Assembly (NCBI RefSeq): GCF_048544455.1
Contig: NC_133534.1
Span: 35,464,217-35,528,216 of the forward strand
Direction of reading: 5' to 3'
Source of the DNA: Silene latifolia
Taxonomy: Eukaryota; Streptophyta; Magnoliopsida; Caryophyllales; Caryophyllaceae
DNA: 64,000 nucleotides
Positions 9,740 to 20,000 of this stretch are shown piece by piece. The position numbers and the translations under genes are program-made. How positions within the stretch are numbered: position 1 is the first letter of the stretch; the number at the start of each line of letters is the position of its first letter. The notes beneath the pieces are model-generated. The model was not told the DNA's origin and searched no databases. It was given only the letters and a program-made list of their open reading frames with translations.

Positions 9740-11725
9740 TTAATCCAGAAACACATGCTCCACCCCTGTATCCGGAGTAGGAACAGTCTCAGGAGCAGAT
9801 TGAACAGTGGAGTCACCCACAGGAGCCAGACCTCCATCTGGACAGGTTCCCCCTTGCACCTCTTCTTCTTCAGCAGCTGAAAAGTCGTCATCCTCCAGGG
9901 AGTCAATTTCAAAGTCCGACAGAATCCCCAGATCAACCTTCTCAGGAAAGGAGTCAGCAAACAGCCTCTCTTCTTCCTCCAGGTCCCAGGACAGATGCTT
10001 TCCCTCGTTGAACTCCCTGATGCAAGCGATCTTCATCTCCCAGGAGGAGCAAGCTGCAGCATCAGTCAGGGCCTTGGACAAGTTGGCCTTCTTTTCTTTC
10101 AAGACCTTGTTTTCGGCCGTCAGAGAGTTGTTAGCTTCCAGAACTTGAGCCATCTGCATCTCGGATTCCTTCAGACTGTTGCGAATGGAGCCCGCCTCCT
10201 CCCTGAGCTTCACCTTCTCCTTCATCTCGGTATCTAGCTGACGGAGCAGATCCTCTTCTCTGATTGTCGACGGCACACTTCGTCCTCAAGTTGAGCGAGC
10301 CTCTCACGGAGGAGGAGCGATATTTGCAGCGACTAGGAAAAATCAGCAGGACAACAGTCAAAAAAAAAAAAAAAAAAAAGGGTCTTACCTCAAAAGCATG
10401 TTCAGCATCCAGGTCTGACAGCTCCTTTGAAGACCTCTTCTCCAAAGATGAACGGGGACCAGGAAGCATCAGCCGCTCCAAATAGGGCCAATGCCCCAAA
10501 GATCGAGAAAGACCGAAACCCTCAGGAAGTTTCAAAGTCATCTCAGCAGGATGAACATTGGGGGTGTCATGGGTAGGAGGCCTAGTGAGTTCAGGGGGCA
10601 AAGACGCCAGGGGAGTAACCTCGATGGGAGAAGGCTCAGAGAAGGAGGCAGGCTTCTTCGAATGAGCGACCTCAAAGATCCAGGGGTGGAATCGGCCTTC
10701 CTCTTGGAAGCAGGCTTGGGCACACCTCCTGTAGCCCTCTTCCTTCTCTGAGCTAAGATCATTTGTAGGGTAACCTTGGGTCTGACAGTTTCTGAGGATC
10801 CTGGAGAGGTAAGGAAAAAGAGTAAGGCCCCAGGAATAATGCAGGGTCCTGAAAGTAAAGAAATCAGGAAAAACATGCAAGGGAGAAGCCTACCAGTCAT
10901 TGTTGCTTCCTCCTCCTCCTCTCCGTCAGCGGGCGGTGTTCCACCTGGAATAAGGCCCAGTAAGCGATTGAACGACCTCTGATCAGGGGGCAGACCAAAC
11001 AACTTGGTAAGAGAAGCAGTCTCGTCAGGTGAAGGCACTAAACGGTTCAAGCCTGCACAAAAAAGCAAGTAAGGAAAGTAAGAAAACAAAGAGCAAGAGA
11101 GAAAGAGGAAATCCTAAATACCGGAAGTGGATCGCCACTCAGAGTACAAGTAGTCAACTGGAGGAGGAAGGGAGTTAATTTCTACAAAGATAAAACGGCG
11201 GAACCAGTCGGTGTCGTTGGGCTTAGGAGGAAACACTATGCAGTGCTCCTCATTCTCCTGGACTCGCAAGGTCACTTGACCATGGCCCAGGGACCTCACA
11301 GTAAAGAGATGACCCAGATCACCTAGGATGATTCCGGAGTCATATAAATCGTTCATAGCACAAAGAGGAAGCAACGTACGCCAAGCGTACGGAGCAACCT
11401 GACACACAGCAAGCTTGTTCAAACGGAGGAAATCCTGAATTAATTTTGGGAAGGGGAACCTTAAACCCAGAGAGAACGGATAGAAGTAGAAGCATGTCCA
11501 CCCCGGCCTACGAAAATCCGCCCTTTGGCCAGGAAGAGGAATATGCACCACCACCTCATCGGAAAAACCGAACCACTCTCTAATCAGGGCGATGTCCGAC
11601 GCCTCGAAAGTGGAGTCACATGAATGCGTCGGAGCAAGAATGGAAGCAGAAGGGAACAAATTGGAAGGGTCAGAAATAGGGATTGGCATAGAAGAACTAG
11701 AAGAACGAGTATTTTTTCGAGCCAT
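9740..11725 (-). pseudogene. Antisense spliced gene inside Tat1 (Transposase_28-like N-terminus, coiled-coil C-terminus)
   Basis: Start ATG at 11725 (MARKNTRSSSSS). Four exons are supported by GT-AG sites and matching phases: 11725-11122, 11052-10894, 10800-10389 and 10332-9740. Exon 1 encodes a compact domain (FYFYPFSLGLRFPFPKLIQDF and LGDLGHLFTVRSLG blocks) like the plant family called 'putative gypsy type transposon' (Transposase_28, PF04195 from memory). Exon 4 encodes a Glu/Lys/Leu-rich coiled coil followed by an acidic tail. Two single-base frameshifts break it, near 10665 in exon 3 and near 10255 in exon 4. Grande and other Tat elements are known to carry antisense genes here; function unknown. 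A homologue with a first intron of the same phase is at 14265. Confidence 0.7.
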
Positions 11726-11993
11726 TACGAGAAAAAAGGATAGGGTACCTGGGAAAGGAAGACGGAAGAGACTGAGAAGGAAAGAAAATGAAGAAGATGA
11801 AAGAGACTGAAAAAGAAAGAGAATGGAGAAAGTTATAGGGAAAAGAAAAGAAAGTGGACGGTTGGGCAATTAATAAACGCGGCAGTTGAGGAGATAAAAA
11901 CGAGTATCTGAAAAGACGTGGGAAACTGTACAGACGGTTTTTTGGCGGCTGAGACAGTTTGGAAATTCCCGCCCAAGTGTACTTGCACGAGAA

Positions 11994-12005
11994 TTTGGGG
12001 GCAAT
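11994..12005 (+). promoter_or_regulatory. Tat1 polypurine tract
   Basis: AATTTGGGGGCAAT directly precedes the 3' LTR and is the expected plus-strand primer site. A similar tract (AAATTTGGGGCAAAC) precedes the inverted LTR of Tat2. Confidence 0.65.
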
Positions 12006-12580
12006 TGTTAGGGGAAAAATTTACAATTTTTACCAAAAGACACGTGGCAGAACCTGAGTGGAGAAGGGCAAGTGTGATGAGATTGGTGACTTGGCAAAAT
12101 CAGGACCACAAAACAAAAAGCAAACAAACACACTTAAGAAAAGATAAACGTCAGTCAAAAGAGGAAAAAGTCAGGGAAGCTGTTTCCTTAAAAATAGGTA
12201 ACCGTCCCAGGAAGCTCACAACGGGCGTTCAGGGCCCTGAAAAGAGGAAACTCTAGGAAGTCAACTATAAAGGCAGAAGAGCACGCAGCAGCAAGGGGAT
12301 CGACTGGGAATTACTTCCACATAGCTTACTAGAGAAAATACTATAATACTTCCTTACTTGCGAATCACTTTCGATTATAGTGCAATTATTGGCGGGATTC
12401 CGACTCCCCCCGCGGTTGTTCCCACAACGGGTTTTCCGCGTCACCAAAATTCTCTCGTGTCACACTTTTTCTTTCGTTGCTTTCTGTCTTTACTTATCAA
12501 ATTCGTTATTCGCTTAAAACAATAGACGATCACTTTGACCTCACACATTGATATATAACCGGTAAAATTTACCCAAAACA
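12006..12580 (+). repeat. Tat1 3' LTR
   Basis: Same length and ends as the 5' LTR, with few substitutions (for example GATACTG versus GAACCTG near position 45 of the LTR). It is followed by the target duplication TGGAT. Confidence 0.9.
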
Positions 12581-12585
12581 TGGAT

Positions 12586-12740
12586 CTAATTCAGAGGCAG
12601 AAAGAGGAAAGATGTGAAATCAGCTGAAGTATATGAAATATATTTGCAACAAGCTTTGGTGCATCTGTAGTGATTTCAATTCTGTGGACAAGTTCAATAA
12701 GAGATTAGGTCGTGATGTTCTTTGGAGTGAAATTAGTGAC
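12586..12740 (+). pseudogene. LINE ORF2 endonuclease fragment, right part
   Basis: Translation gives SNSEAERGK, then LWCICSDFNSVDKFNKRLG and DVLWSEISD. The pattern W-x-x-x-x-DFN is the conserved catalytic segment of the LINE endonuclease (usually GDFN). A stop interrupts the frame after GKM, so it is an old remnant. It continues the stretch at 2385-2444 across the Tat1 insertion. Confidence 0.55.
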
Positions 12741-13241
12741 GTTTGGTAGTGTACGGAGTACTCTGAAGTGCGGAGCACTCTGCAGTTATAGATATCAAAG
12801 CTCAAGGATCTTTACAATAAACATGACCTCACTCTCTACTATGGTTTTTCAAGAATAGCTAGATTCCTTGTGAATAATGACTCGATGCTTCTTTATCATG
12901 ATAGTTCAACAAATTTTATGAATAAGTATGCCTTGTTTTTTTAAACTAAATTTCATTTCGTATATAAGTTCAGTTCAGTTCAGTTTAAGGTGATTCTATT
13001 TAATTCAGTTCAATTTTGTATTGCTTAATAGTTCAGTTCAGTTTAGGTCCATTCAGTTTAAATCAGTTCAGCCAGTTTCAGTACAACAAACAGAGCGATC
13101 ACAACCCTTGTATTTACTAGAGGAGAAATGATTGTCTTAGTAGGAAGCCCCTAATTCAGACATTTAATTAATATGTGGAGAATGAATCCTAATTATAGTA
13201 ACATAGTGCAACATGAATGGAGGAAAAATGTTGTTGGTGTT
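12741..13241. other. Intergenic remnant with TTCAGT-type short repeats
   Basis: No gene is seen. 12965-13085 is enriched in GTTCAGTTCAGTTTA-like words, a degenerate short tandem repeat. GTACGGAGTACTC and GTGCGGAGCACTC near 12750-12770 form a short imperfect repeat. Confidence 0.4.
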
Positions 13242-13905
13242 TGTTTAGGTATTTTTTACCGAGTTGGATGATTCGGGTCAATGTGGTCTTACTCGTTAGA
13301 TATTCGATTGATTGTTTGAATGTCGATATGTAAATAAAGAAATAAAGTACGGAATGTAAATTAACACGTGAGATTTGGTGACGCGGAAAACCCAATATGG
13401 GAACAATCGCGGGAGGGACGGTATCCTTCCAAATATTGTACTATGCTTGAATAGGAGGATGATTACAATAGTAACGTAGTGCTAATCTTGCTGGAACGAG
13501 GTATCAGGCCTGCAAGATCTTGGACGAATGGATGTGTATATGTGAATGTGAGAATGTATGGATGTGTTGTTGAATGTCCTTCCTTGATTGCTTCCTTGGC
13601 TATTTATAGGGTAAGAACCCTAGGCATGTCCTACCTTGATTATGGAAAGGGAATATAATTTCCATAAGAACTCTTTCCATATTTGGCCGTCTTCCTCAAT
13701 TCTCCCTGATCTCCCTGAATTCTTCCTGGCTCTTCGTTCCTTAATCTGGACGTCTCCTCTGATGGGCCCCTGGTCTTCTTCCCGCATACGCCAGCCCGTT
13801 CCCCCTTCTCTAATTACGGGCTTCCTTCCTCCTTATCACTTCTCCCATAGTCTTTTATTTTATCAAGTGGGCCTTCCTTTTATTGCCCTATTTTTAGCCC
13901 AAACA
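13242..13905 (-). repeat. Tat2 3' LTR (inverted)
   Basis: On the minus strand it starts TGTTTGGGCTAAAAA and ends ATACCTAAACA. A purine tract (AAATTTGGGGCAAAC) lies just outside it at 13906-13920. It is about 664 bp and clearly diverged from the Tat1 LTR, so it belongs to a related but separate family. Confidence 0.7.
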
Positions 13906-14264
13906 GTTTGCCCCAAATTTCTTGTGAAGTACGCTACGAGGTGTCGAGCAAGGAATTTACGTAATCGAATGTTAAAAACCCTAAGCCGTCATTTGCACTT
14001 CTTTTCATGCAACTCCATCATTTCAGCCGCCCATTTCCTCTTTACTCTCACTCTACTCCCTCTCTCTTCCTTTATAATCTCAACCTCAACCTCCACCTTC
14101 CACTTCCATTAATCTCAAATTATTTCAAAAACTCTCCCTCTCTCTAAACCCTCAACCTTCCCCTTCTCTCATCTCGCCGGCTTCATTTTTCCACTCCCCT
14201 CCGTCTCCTTCCTCAGGTACTCTTCCCCTTTTTCTTCTTAATTTCCATTTTCTCTTTCTTCACC

Positions 14265-15045
14265 ATGGGCAAAACCCGACAATCTTCATCAACCCCCGCA
14301 TCCACTGACCGCAACCCTGACCCAATCTTTCCTTCCCGGGGACTCTTCACCTACCCCCACGACTGTGACTCCGCCCTGACTTCTGCGGACCTTCCTACGA
14401 TTAAGGGCATGCTTGGTCTTGGTGACGGGGTGGATATTGCCATCCCTGGACCAGGACAGAAAGCTGACGCCTTTCGTCTAGGATGGGTTTGCTTTTACCT
14501 GTATCCTTTTAAATACGGCCTCCGTTTTCCTTTTCCCAAACTTATTCAAGACTTCATCTTTACCAACAATTTCGCCATGGCACAAATCTCTACTACCGTC
14601 TGGAGGGTTCTTCTTTACTCTCTAGCTGCTGGTCAAAATATTGGCAACCCTCTTTCCCTGGGTGATTTAGCCCACATGTTCAGCATCAGGTCCCTGGGTA
14701 GGGGCCAATTCTCATTCTGGGGATGTGGGGAGGCTCCCTTCAAGCATGTATCCAAATCTCGAGACGAGAAATGGTTTGAGGACTTCTTCTTTGTGAGGAA
14801 GGACTCCATCTAGCCGCCTGCTGACTATATCTTCGAGAAATGGGTTATAACCTCGAGTAAGTAGTCTCCCTATCACCTGATTTATTTACCTCGCTGCTTA
14901 CTAGCTTACTTCATCATCTTCTTGCAGGCCCCTGTGACCTGACCCGCATTGGTGCCAAGATCCCTGCCTGCAACAAGCTGTTTAGCATTTCTGAATCCGA
15001 GAGAAAGTTCATTGACCTGCAATATAAGGTATCTGATGGACACAA
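14265..15045 (+). pseudogene. Antisense gene of Tat2 (Transposase_28-like), truncated
   Basis: The ATG at 14265 opens MGKTRQSSSTPASTDR and leads into the same domain as the Tat1 antisense gene: both contain GLRFPFPKLIQDF, both have a GDLAHMF/GDLGHLF block followed by S-I/V-RSLG. A TAG at 14811-14813 breaks exon 1 shortly before its donor at 14856 (CGA|GTAAGT). The acceptor TTCTTGCAG|GCC gives exon 2 at 14928. Intron 1 is phase 1 in both copies. Exon 2 ends abruptly near 15045 where LINE-like sequence starts. A pyrimidine-rich 5' leader (14040-14260) precedes the ATG. Confidence 0.65.
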
Positions 15046-15233
15046 CTGGCTAAGAACTAACTATCCTCGATTAAGTTGGAGGCATGTGTGCTGGAATGCT
15101 ATGAACATCGCTAAATCTTCTTTCATCTATTGGTCTGTCATGTTTGGAAGATTATCAATTAGGGAGATTAGTACGAACGGGATATAGTCAGGGGAAGTTA
15201 TGCTATTTATGTAATGTTGCTGATGAGAATCAT
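15046..15233 (+). pseudogene. LINE zf-RVT fragment, split by a Mutator-like element
   Basis: Translation gives YPRLSWRHVCWNAM then IAKSSFIYWSVMFGRLSIRE and, after a stop, CYLCNVADENHFI. The pattern W...VW...P.H.F..W....RL...., followed by C-x2-C...E...H.., is the zinc-binding reverse-transcriptase domain at the C-terminus of plant LINE ORF2. The sequence continues past the Mutator-like element from 16725 to about 16830. It is on the same strand as the endonuclease piece at 12586, so both may derive from one LINE. Confidence 0.6.
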
Positions 15234-15827
15234 TTTATATTAGAGTAAATTATCAATTACACCCACGCGTAATCCACTTTTTTACATTTACTCCCACGTC
15301 ATTTTTTTTTAAATTACACCCAAATTAATAGCTCGGGTTATAAATTGCACCCAATGCTATTCTCAGGTAAAAAAAAACTTTATGAAATGACGAATTTACC
15401 CCTGTGTTTATAGTTCTCAGTTTTGCTAATCTCCACAAATTAATAGCTCAGGTTTTCGTTAATCTCTACAAATCCTTCAACAACTGAGAGCTCACACATC
15501 TACTACAAATACACAAATGCCAAACAGTTACAATGTAGCTGAAGTTAAAATGTTGCCGCTTAATTAAGGGAAAAAGGTAATAGACTGAGGCAGGAAATTC
15601 GGACATATGTTTATGCTTCAAGAATTCATGTAAATAGAAGAGAAACTAGAAGCCCACATCCAACCATAGTTTGTTACTGCATTCTCATAGGAGTCATAAC
15701 TTGTACTTTCTTACATGATCGGCAACCCAATGATGCTCTAAACATAAATTTCTGAGCAATCAATAAGATGTCATGCTTACCTCATTTAATCTCCACTTTC
15801 CACTAAGATAACTTCACATGAATCCAT

Positions 15828-16085
15828 TCAAGTTTCAACAATGAAGAACATGGTATGAGTTTGGATTTCTGGCAAATTTATAATTCTTTTTTGGCCTTCT
15901 TTTTTTGTTGTTTTGCCTAATATGTCTACATCTTCACTGATCACTCCACAACTTACTATAAAAGGGCGAGGATCTAATGACACACGAGGCAAAGGCAAAC
16001 GTCTGATAACACAACATGCACTATTTTTCCCAGACAAATTTGTATTTTCAAAATATAAATTTGTGGGATTATAAATGCTGGCCAT
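15828..16085 (-). pseudogene. Possible captured gene fragment inside the MULE
   Basis: An 85-codon ORF from an ATG (MASIYNPTNLYF...) ends at a stop at 15828. It contains RRLPLPRVSLDPRPFIVSCG, a Ser/Arg/Pro-rich stretch resembling the end of a plastid transit peptide, then an acidic/basic segment. Codon content and amino-acid mix look more gene-like than the surrounding AT-rich DNA. I do not recognise a family. It could be a Pack-MULE capture or a chance ORF. Confidence 0.3.
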
Positions 16086-16194
16086 TGAATTTGGTTAATT
16101 TTTTGTCAACCTAATTTCCGGGTTACCTTGAGGATGAGGACCACAACGAAGGAAATCAAATTGGGGGAAGGTGAGAGAGGGGATGAACCACAAA

Positions 16195-16450
16195 TACCAT
16201 CTTACAACCAGTTGTATATTAGCATTGTACAACCGCTTCAAAGTTGTTGAGTTCTTTACACAAAGTTGTCGAGCTATTTTATAAGTTATTGAGCTAATTT
16301 AAAAAGTTATTGAGTTTAATAATTATTCCTCTTAAGCTCAATAACTTTGTATTGTAACTCGACAATTTTGTTAGTAAAGCTTGACAACTTTATAACAAAA
16401 CTCGACAACATTAAAAAGGTTGTACATAAACTACATACAACCAGTTGTAT
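16195..16450. repeat. MITE nested in the MULE
   Basis: The left end TACAACCAGTTGTATATTAG and the inverted right end TATACAACTGGTTGTATG match, followed on both sides by TGTACAACC. The interior repeats GTTGTCGAG and GTTATTGAG in both orientations. Exact ends and TSD were not resolved. Confidence 0.45.
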
Positions 16451-16830
16451 AATCTACTAATTGGGGATGAAGATGGGAATGAATGAGGATTTTAAACAAC
16501 ATACACAAGCTTAATAAAGGAAGAAGGGCAAAATCGTCCTAAAATAAATGTTTTAATAACCCAAAAAATTTTAAATTTGACGGAAATGTAGTTAAAACCG
16601 ATATTGAGTGCAATTTATAACCTGAGCTATTAATTTGGATGTAATGTAAAAAAAAAAATTGACGTGTTAGTAAACGTAAAAAAAAAAAAGTGAATTAAGC
16701 GTGGATGAATTACTCTTTATATTATGACTATCCTTTCAGCAAATTAAACTCTGGATTACTTTAATGCAACAAAGGCTCAGAGTAAGTTTTAATCCAAGGG
16801 CTTTACATGACAGAAAAAAAAAATCTTTGA

Positions 16831-17092
16831 TAAAAAAATGAAGAATAAAGAGTAGCATGTCATTTCTTTCTTGCCGCCTCCTTCAATTTTCACAATGTTA
16901 CAATCTTTAATTTTTCAGCTACTATTTACTTAAAAAGTTGCACTAAACTCAAAAATTTCAAAGCAACCTATAACAAATCACTGTACAGTATAGGACACCT
17001 GAAAGGCAAATGAAAAATCACCTACACAACTGTAAATTAGGTACAAAGATGCATCACTCGATCGACAAAAAAAAAACAAGTGTATGTAGTGC
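16831..17092 (-). other. 3' untranslated region of the kinase gene
   Basis: AT-rich sequence after the TAA at 17095-17093, without ORFs. No single poly(A) signal stands out. The upstream limit is set by the LINE remnant. Confidence 0.4.
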
Positions 17093-20000
17093 TTAGTGAT
17101 GGCCTCGTCTAAGAGCTGAAAAGAATCCCCCTTGTTTGTCTCTGCTACGATCTTCTCCACACGCAACCTGTTTAGTATACAACAATGTAAAAATTAAGTG
17201 TAATGACTTCAAACTCTAGCAGTTAATAGAAAATATAATACTAAGCAACTAGGTTTCTCAAAATTGGTCGGAGTTCATGGAATAAAGCAAAATGGCTACA
17301 TCCTCGTTGTATTGAGTTAAACTAATAGGGGAAGGTTAGAACCCTTGAGACCATGGTCTGATGATGGCGTAAATAAATATAGGTTACTATACCTCTTGGG
17401 CTATCTGTTGTAAAATTGGTATGATCTCAGAGAAGTTCGGTCGCAAAGCTGGGTCTTGTTGCCAACATTTCACGAGCAGCTCAGCAAGCTTAGGATGACA
17501 GTTCTTCGGGATAGGAGGTCGTAAACCCTGACCATAATCAAAATACAAACAACTTCAATTCAAGTTGACTTTGGCATCAAACTTTTCTACCAATTAGATA
17601 ATACCATCCCTCTTTTTCATAAGTTTAAAGCTCCCTTTTCTTTTCGACACGAAAACCACCATGATCCCAATTATTAGTCTATTACGCTACGAATAACGAG
17701 GGAAATATCATGTTTACCTTCTGCACTACCCCCACAGCCGCTTGTAATGGAGTCAAGTACTCATACGGAAGCTGCAAAACGAAAATGACAACAACAAAAC
17801 AGCGTCAATTATAATTGAGAAACAAAATCAGGGAAAGTAGTAACATATAGATAAAAACTGAACGATTCACATACCTTCCCTGTCAGCAACTCCCACAGCA
17901 CAATTGCAAAACTAAACACATCGGCTTTGTGATCGTATGGCTTATGTTCAATAACCTACAATTCAAGACAAATGGTTGCCCTGGTGAAATTGGCCTTTAC
18001 ACAAAATACAAATCAATATGTACAATGGTTCCATCATGCTAAAGTAAATCAAGCGTTCCAAATGCTCTTGGTACATTTGTATCAAATAATAGATCAATGC
18101 TAAATCAGCTCGTAGGAGTATAGAACCCCATAACATGTTCAGCTCTTTTTTTTATACTCGAAAGTATTGGAATCTAGATGCAAAAGACATACTCCGTAAT
18201 AGAATGAGATCAACTAGATCCAATAGGTTAAAGAACTTCAACTATATATGCGAGATATAAAATGACAGCAAATAAGTCCATACTTGTGACGTTGTGAAGT
18301 TGTTGGTTTCTTTCAAGGGAAAATTCTTATCCTCCATAAATGTATATTCTACATGAGGAGGAAAGAAGCGATGATATAACTAAATGTATGTGCTATACAC
18401 ATAAATTATTGGGGGCTGCAGGGTTATACAAGTCACTAAAACTCAGGTTCTGAAAAAGGAGCGCACCTCAGGAGCCATCCAACGGTAAGTTCCAGTTTCT
18501 GCAGTCATGACGCCTGATTGAGCCTTTACTCTTGCCACCCCAAAATCAGCAACCTTGACCACCTGAGGCACATTTTACGAAATATATAAAATAAATTCTA
18601 GGTTTTCAGAAGCAGTTTCTGTCTCATACTCTCATTCGATATATATGCCTTCACGCAAAGGTAATGGTCCAAATTACACCCCAATGTAAAAGATACAAGT
18701 ACCAATTAACAACAGAAAATCAAAATATGAAAAATAATTGTGTGGGTTCATCGTTAATCTTGTAACTGCAAAACTGATGCTGTTACAAACCATAAGTAAA
18801 TATCTGCCTTCTTACCTCATTTTCATCCATGAGGAGGTTGGCTGCCTTCAAATCCCTATGAATGATATTATTCTGATGCAAAAAGTTCATTCCTTTGGAA
18901 ATATCAATGGCTACTTTTAGGAGAGACGGAAGCTTGAATGTGCCTTTATGTTTGTGGAGATAGTCGTAAACACTTCCACCAGACATAAACTCTGTGCAGT
19001 TAACCAAAGAATAGACATAAGTGTGTTGTTGACTGATGGAAACAATGTAACAAAGAAAGAAGATAAATGAACATTGCATGTTAAGCAGGAAAAGTAGCAG
19101 CTCAATAATAGCTGCAGGAAATGTGGCCTAAGCATAAGCAATCAAATAGATACGGAGTACAAATTAAGAGCGCTGTACATTGGACTTCAGATTCCACTAA
19201 AGATCAAAGACGAAGAGGCAAACAGGTTACCTGTGACGATGCACAGACTAGGAGGTTTTGTACAGGCACCAATGAATTGAACAACATTCTTATGGCGGAT
19301 TTTCCTGCAAAAAAAAAAAAGCAAATGCTCTAGCTCAAATATACCATAAATGCAATTTTAGGAAAAGCAGACAATCACATTTCATCTGTAGAATAAAAGT
19401 AGCCAAAGGCACACAAAAATATCAAAGTTGTTAGGTCAAGGAACCAGACCTCATAATATACACTTCCTGACCAAACTCTTTCTGTAAATCTGTATTTATT
19501 CGCTCAGTTTTGAGGACCTTGATTGCCACATCCTGACTGCAGTACGAACCCTTATATCTGTTTTTTTAAGAAGGTAATAGATAAGTTAATCACATATTCA
19601 GAGAAAGCAAGAACGATTACATAAAATGCCAAATCATCAATGACTTACAAATCACCGTATGACCCAGAAGCAACTTTCTTCTCAAATTTTAAGAGCCTTG
19701 CATCAATTTCCCAAACATCAGTGCCATCGTTTGGTATCTCCACGTGGTCACACTTAGATTCAACTGGTGTTAGCTCTTCCTCATCTAAAGGAGATGATGA
19801 CTGCTGACTACACCAAGATGAGTTCTGTGATGCCATAAAAAGAGCACATTTTTTATAAGTAAGGTATAATATTAATTAAGAGACAGCGTGACGCCCATGT
19901 ACAAAAGATTTCATAGAGGTGCGCCCTTCTACAAAAAGACTCAATGGACAATTTGAGAAGTATAATCACGCTCTTAAGCTTTCACGCGTAATCTTTTCTA

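Larger units (their letters stand above)
2445..12580 (+). mobile_element. Tat1: complete Tat-type Ty3/Gypsy LTR retrotransposon
   Basis: Two 575-bp LTRs (2445-3019, 12006-12580) in direct orientation are flanked by a perfect 5-bp target duplication TGGAT (2440-2444, 12581-12585). The order is LTR, tRNA-Lys primer site, gag, aspartic protease, RT, RNase H, a second RNase H, integrase, an antisense gene, polypurine tract, LTR. The second RNase H and the antisense 3' gene mark the Tat lineage of plant Gypsy elements. By eye the LTRs differ at about eight positions, so insertion was recent, yet gag-pol carries nonsense codons and frameshifts. It inserted into a LINE remnant. Confidence 0.92.
13242..15045 (-). 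mobile_element. Tat2: truncated inverted Tat-type Gypsy element (3' part)
   Basis: Read on the minus strand it has the order antisense gene, polypurine tract, 3' LTR, which is the right end of a Tat element. Its LTR end shares the motif ACGCGGAAAACCC...GGGAACAA with the Tat1 LTR (inverted) and ends like Tat1 (CGGTAAAAAATACCTAAACA against GGTAAAATTTACCCAAAACA). Gag, pol and the 5' LTR are missing; the break is near 15045, where LINE-like sequence begins. Confidence 0.75.
15243..16715. mobile_element. Non-autonomous Mutator-like element (MULE)
   Basis: A perfect 9-bp target duplication TTTATATTA (15234-15242, 16716-16724) flanks long inverted ends. The left end reads GAGTAAATTATCAATTAC and the right end, inverted, reads GAGTAATTCATCCACGC; similarity continues inward for roughly 120 bp, including a shared AATTAATAGCTC(A/G)GGTTATAAATTGCAC region. 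TSD length and long ends fit Mutator-like elements. There is no transposase ORF. The interior holds a possible captured exon (15828-16085) and a nested MITE (16195-16450). Confidence 0.85.
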
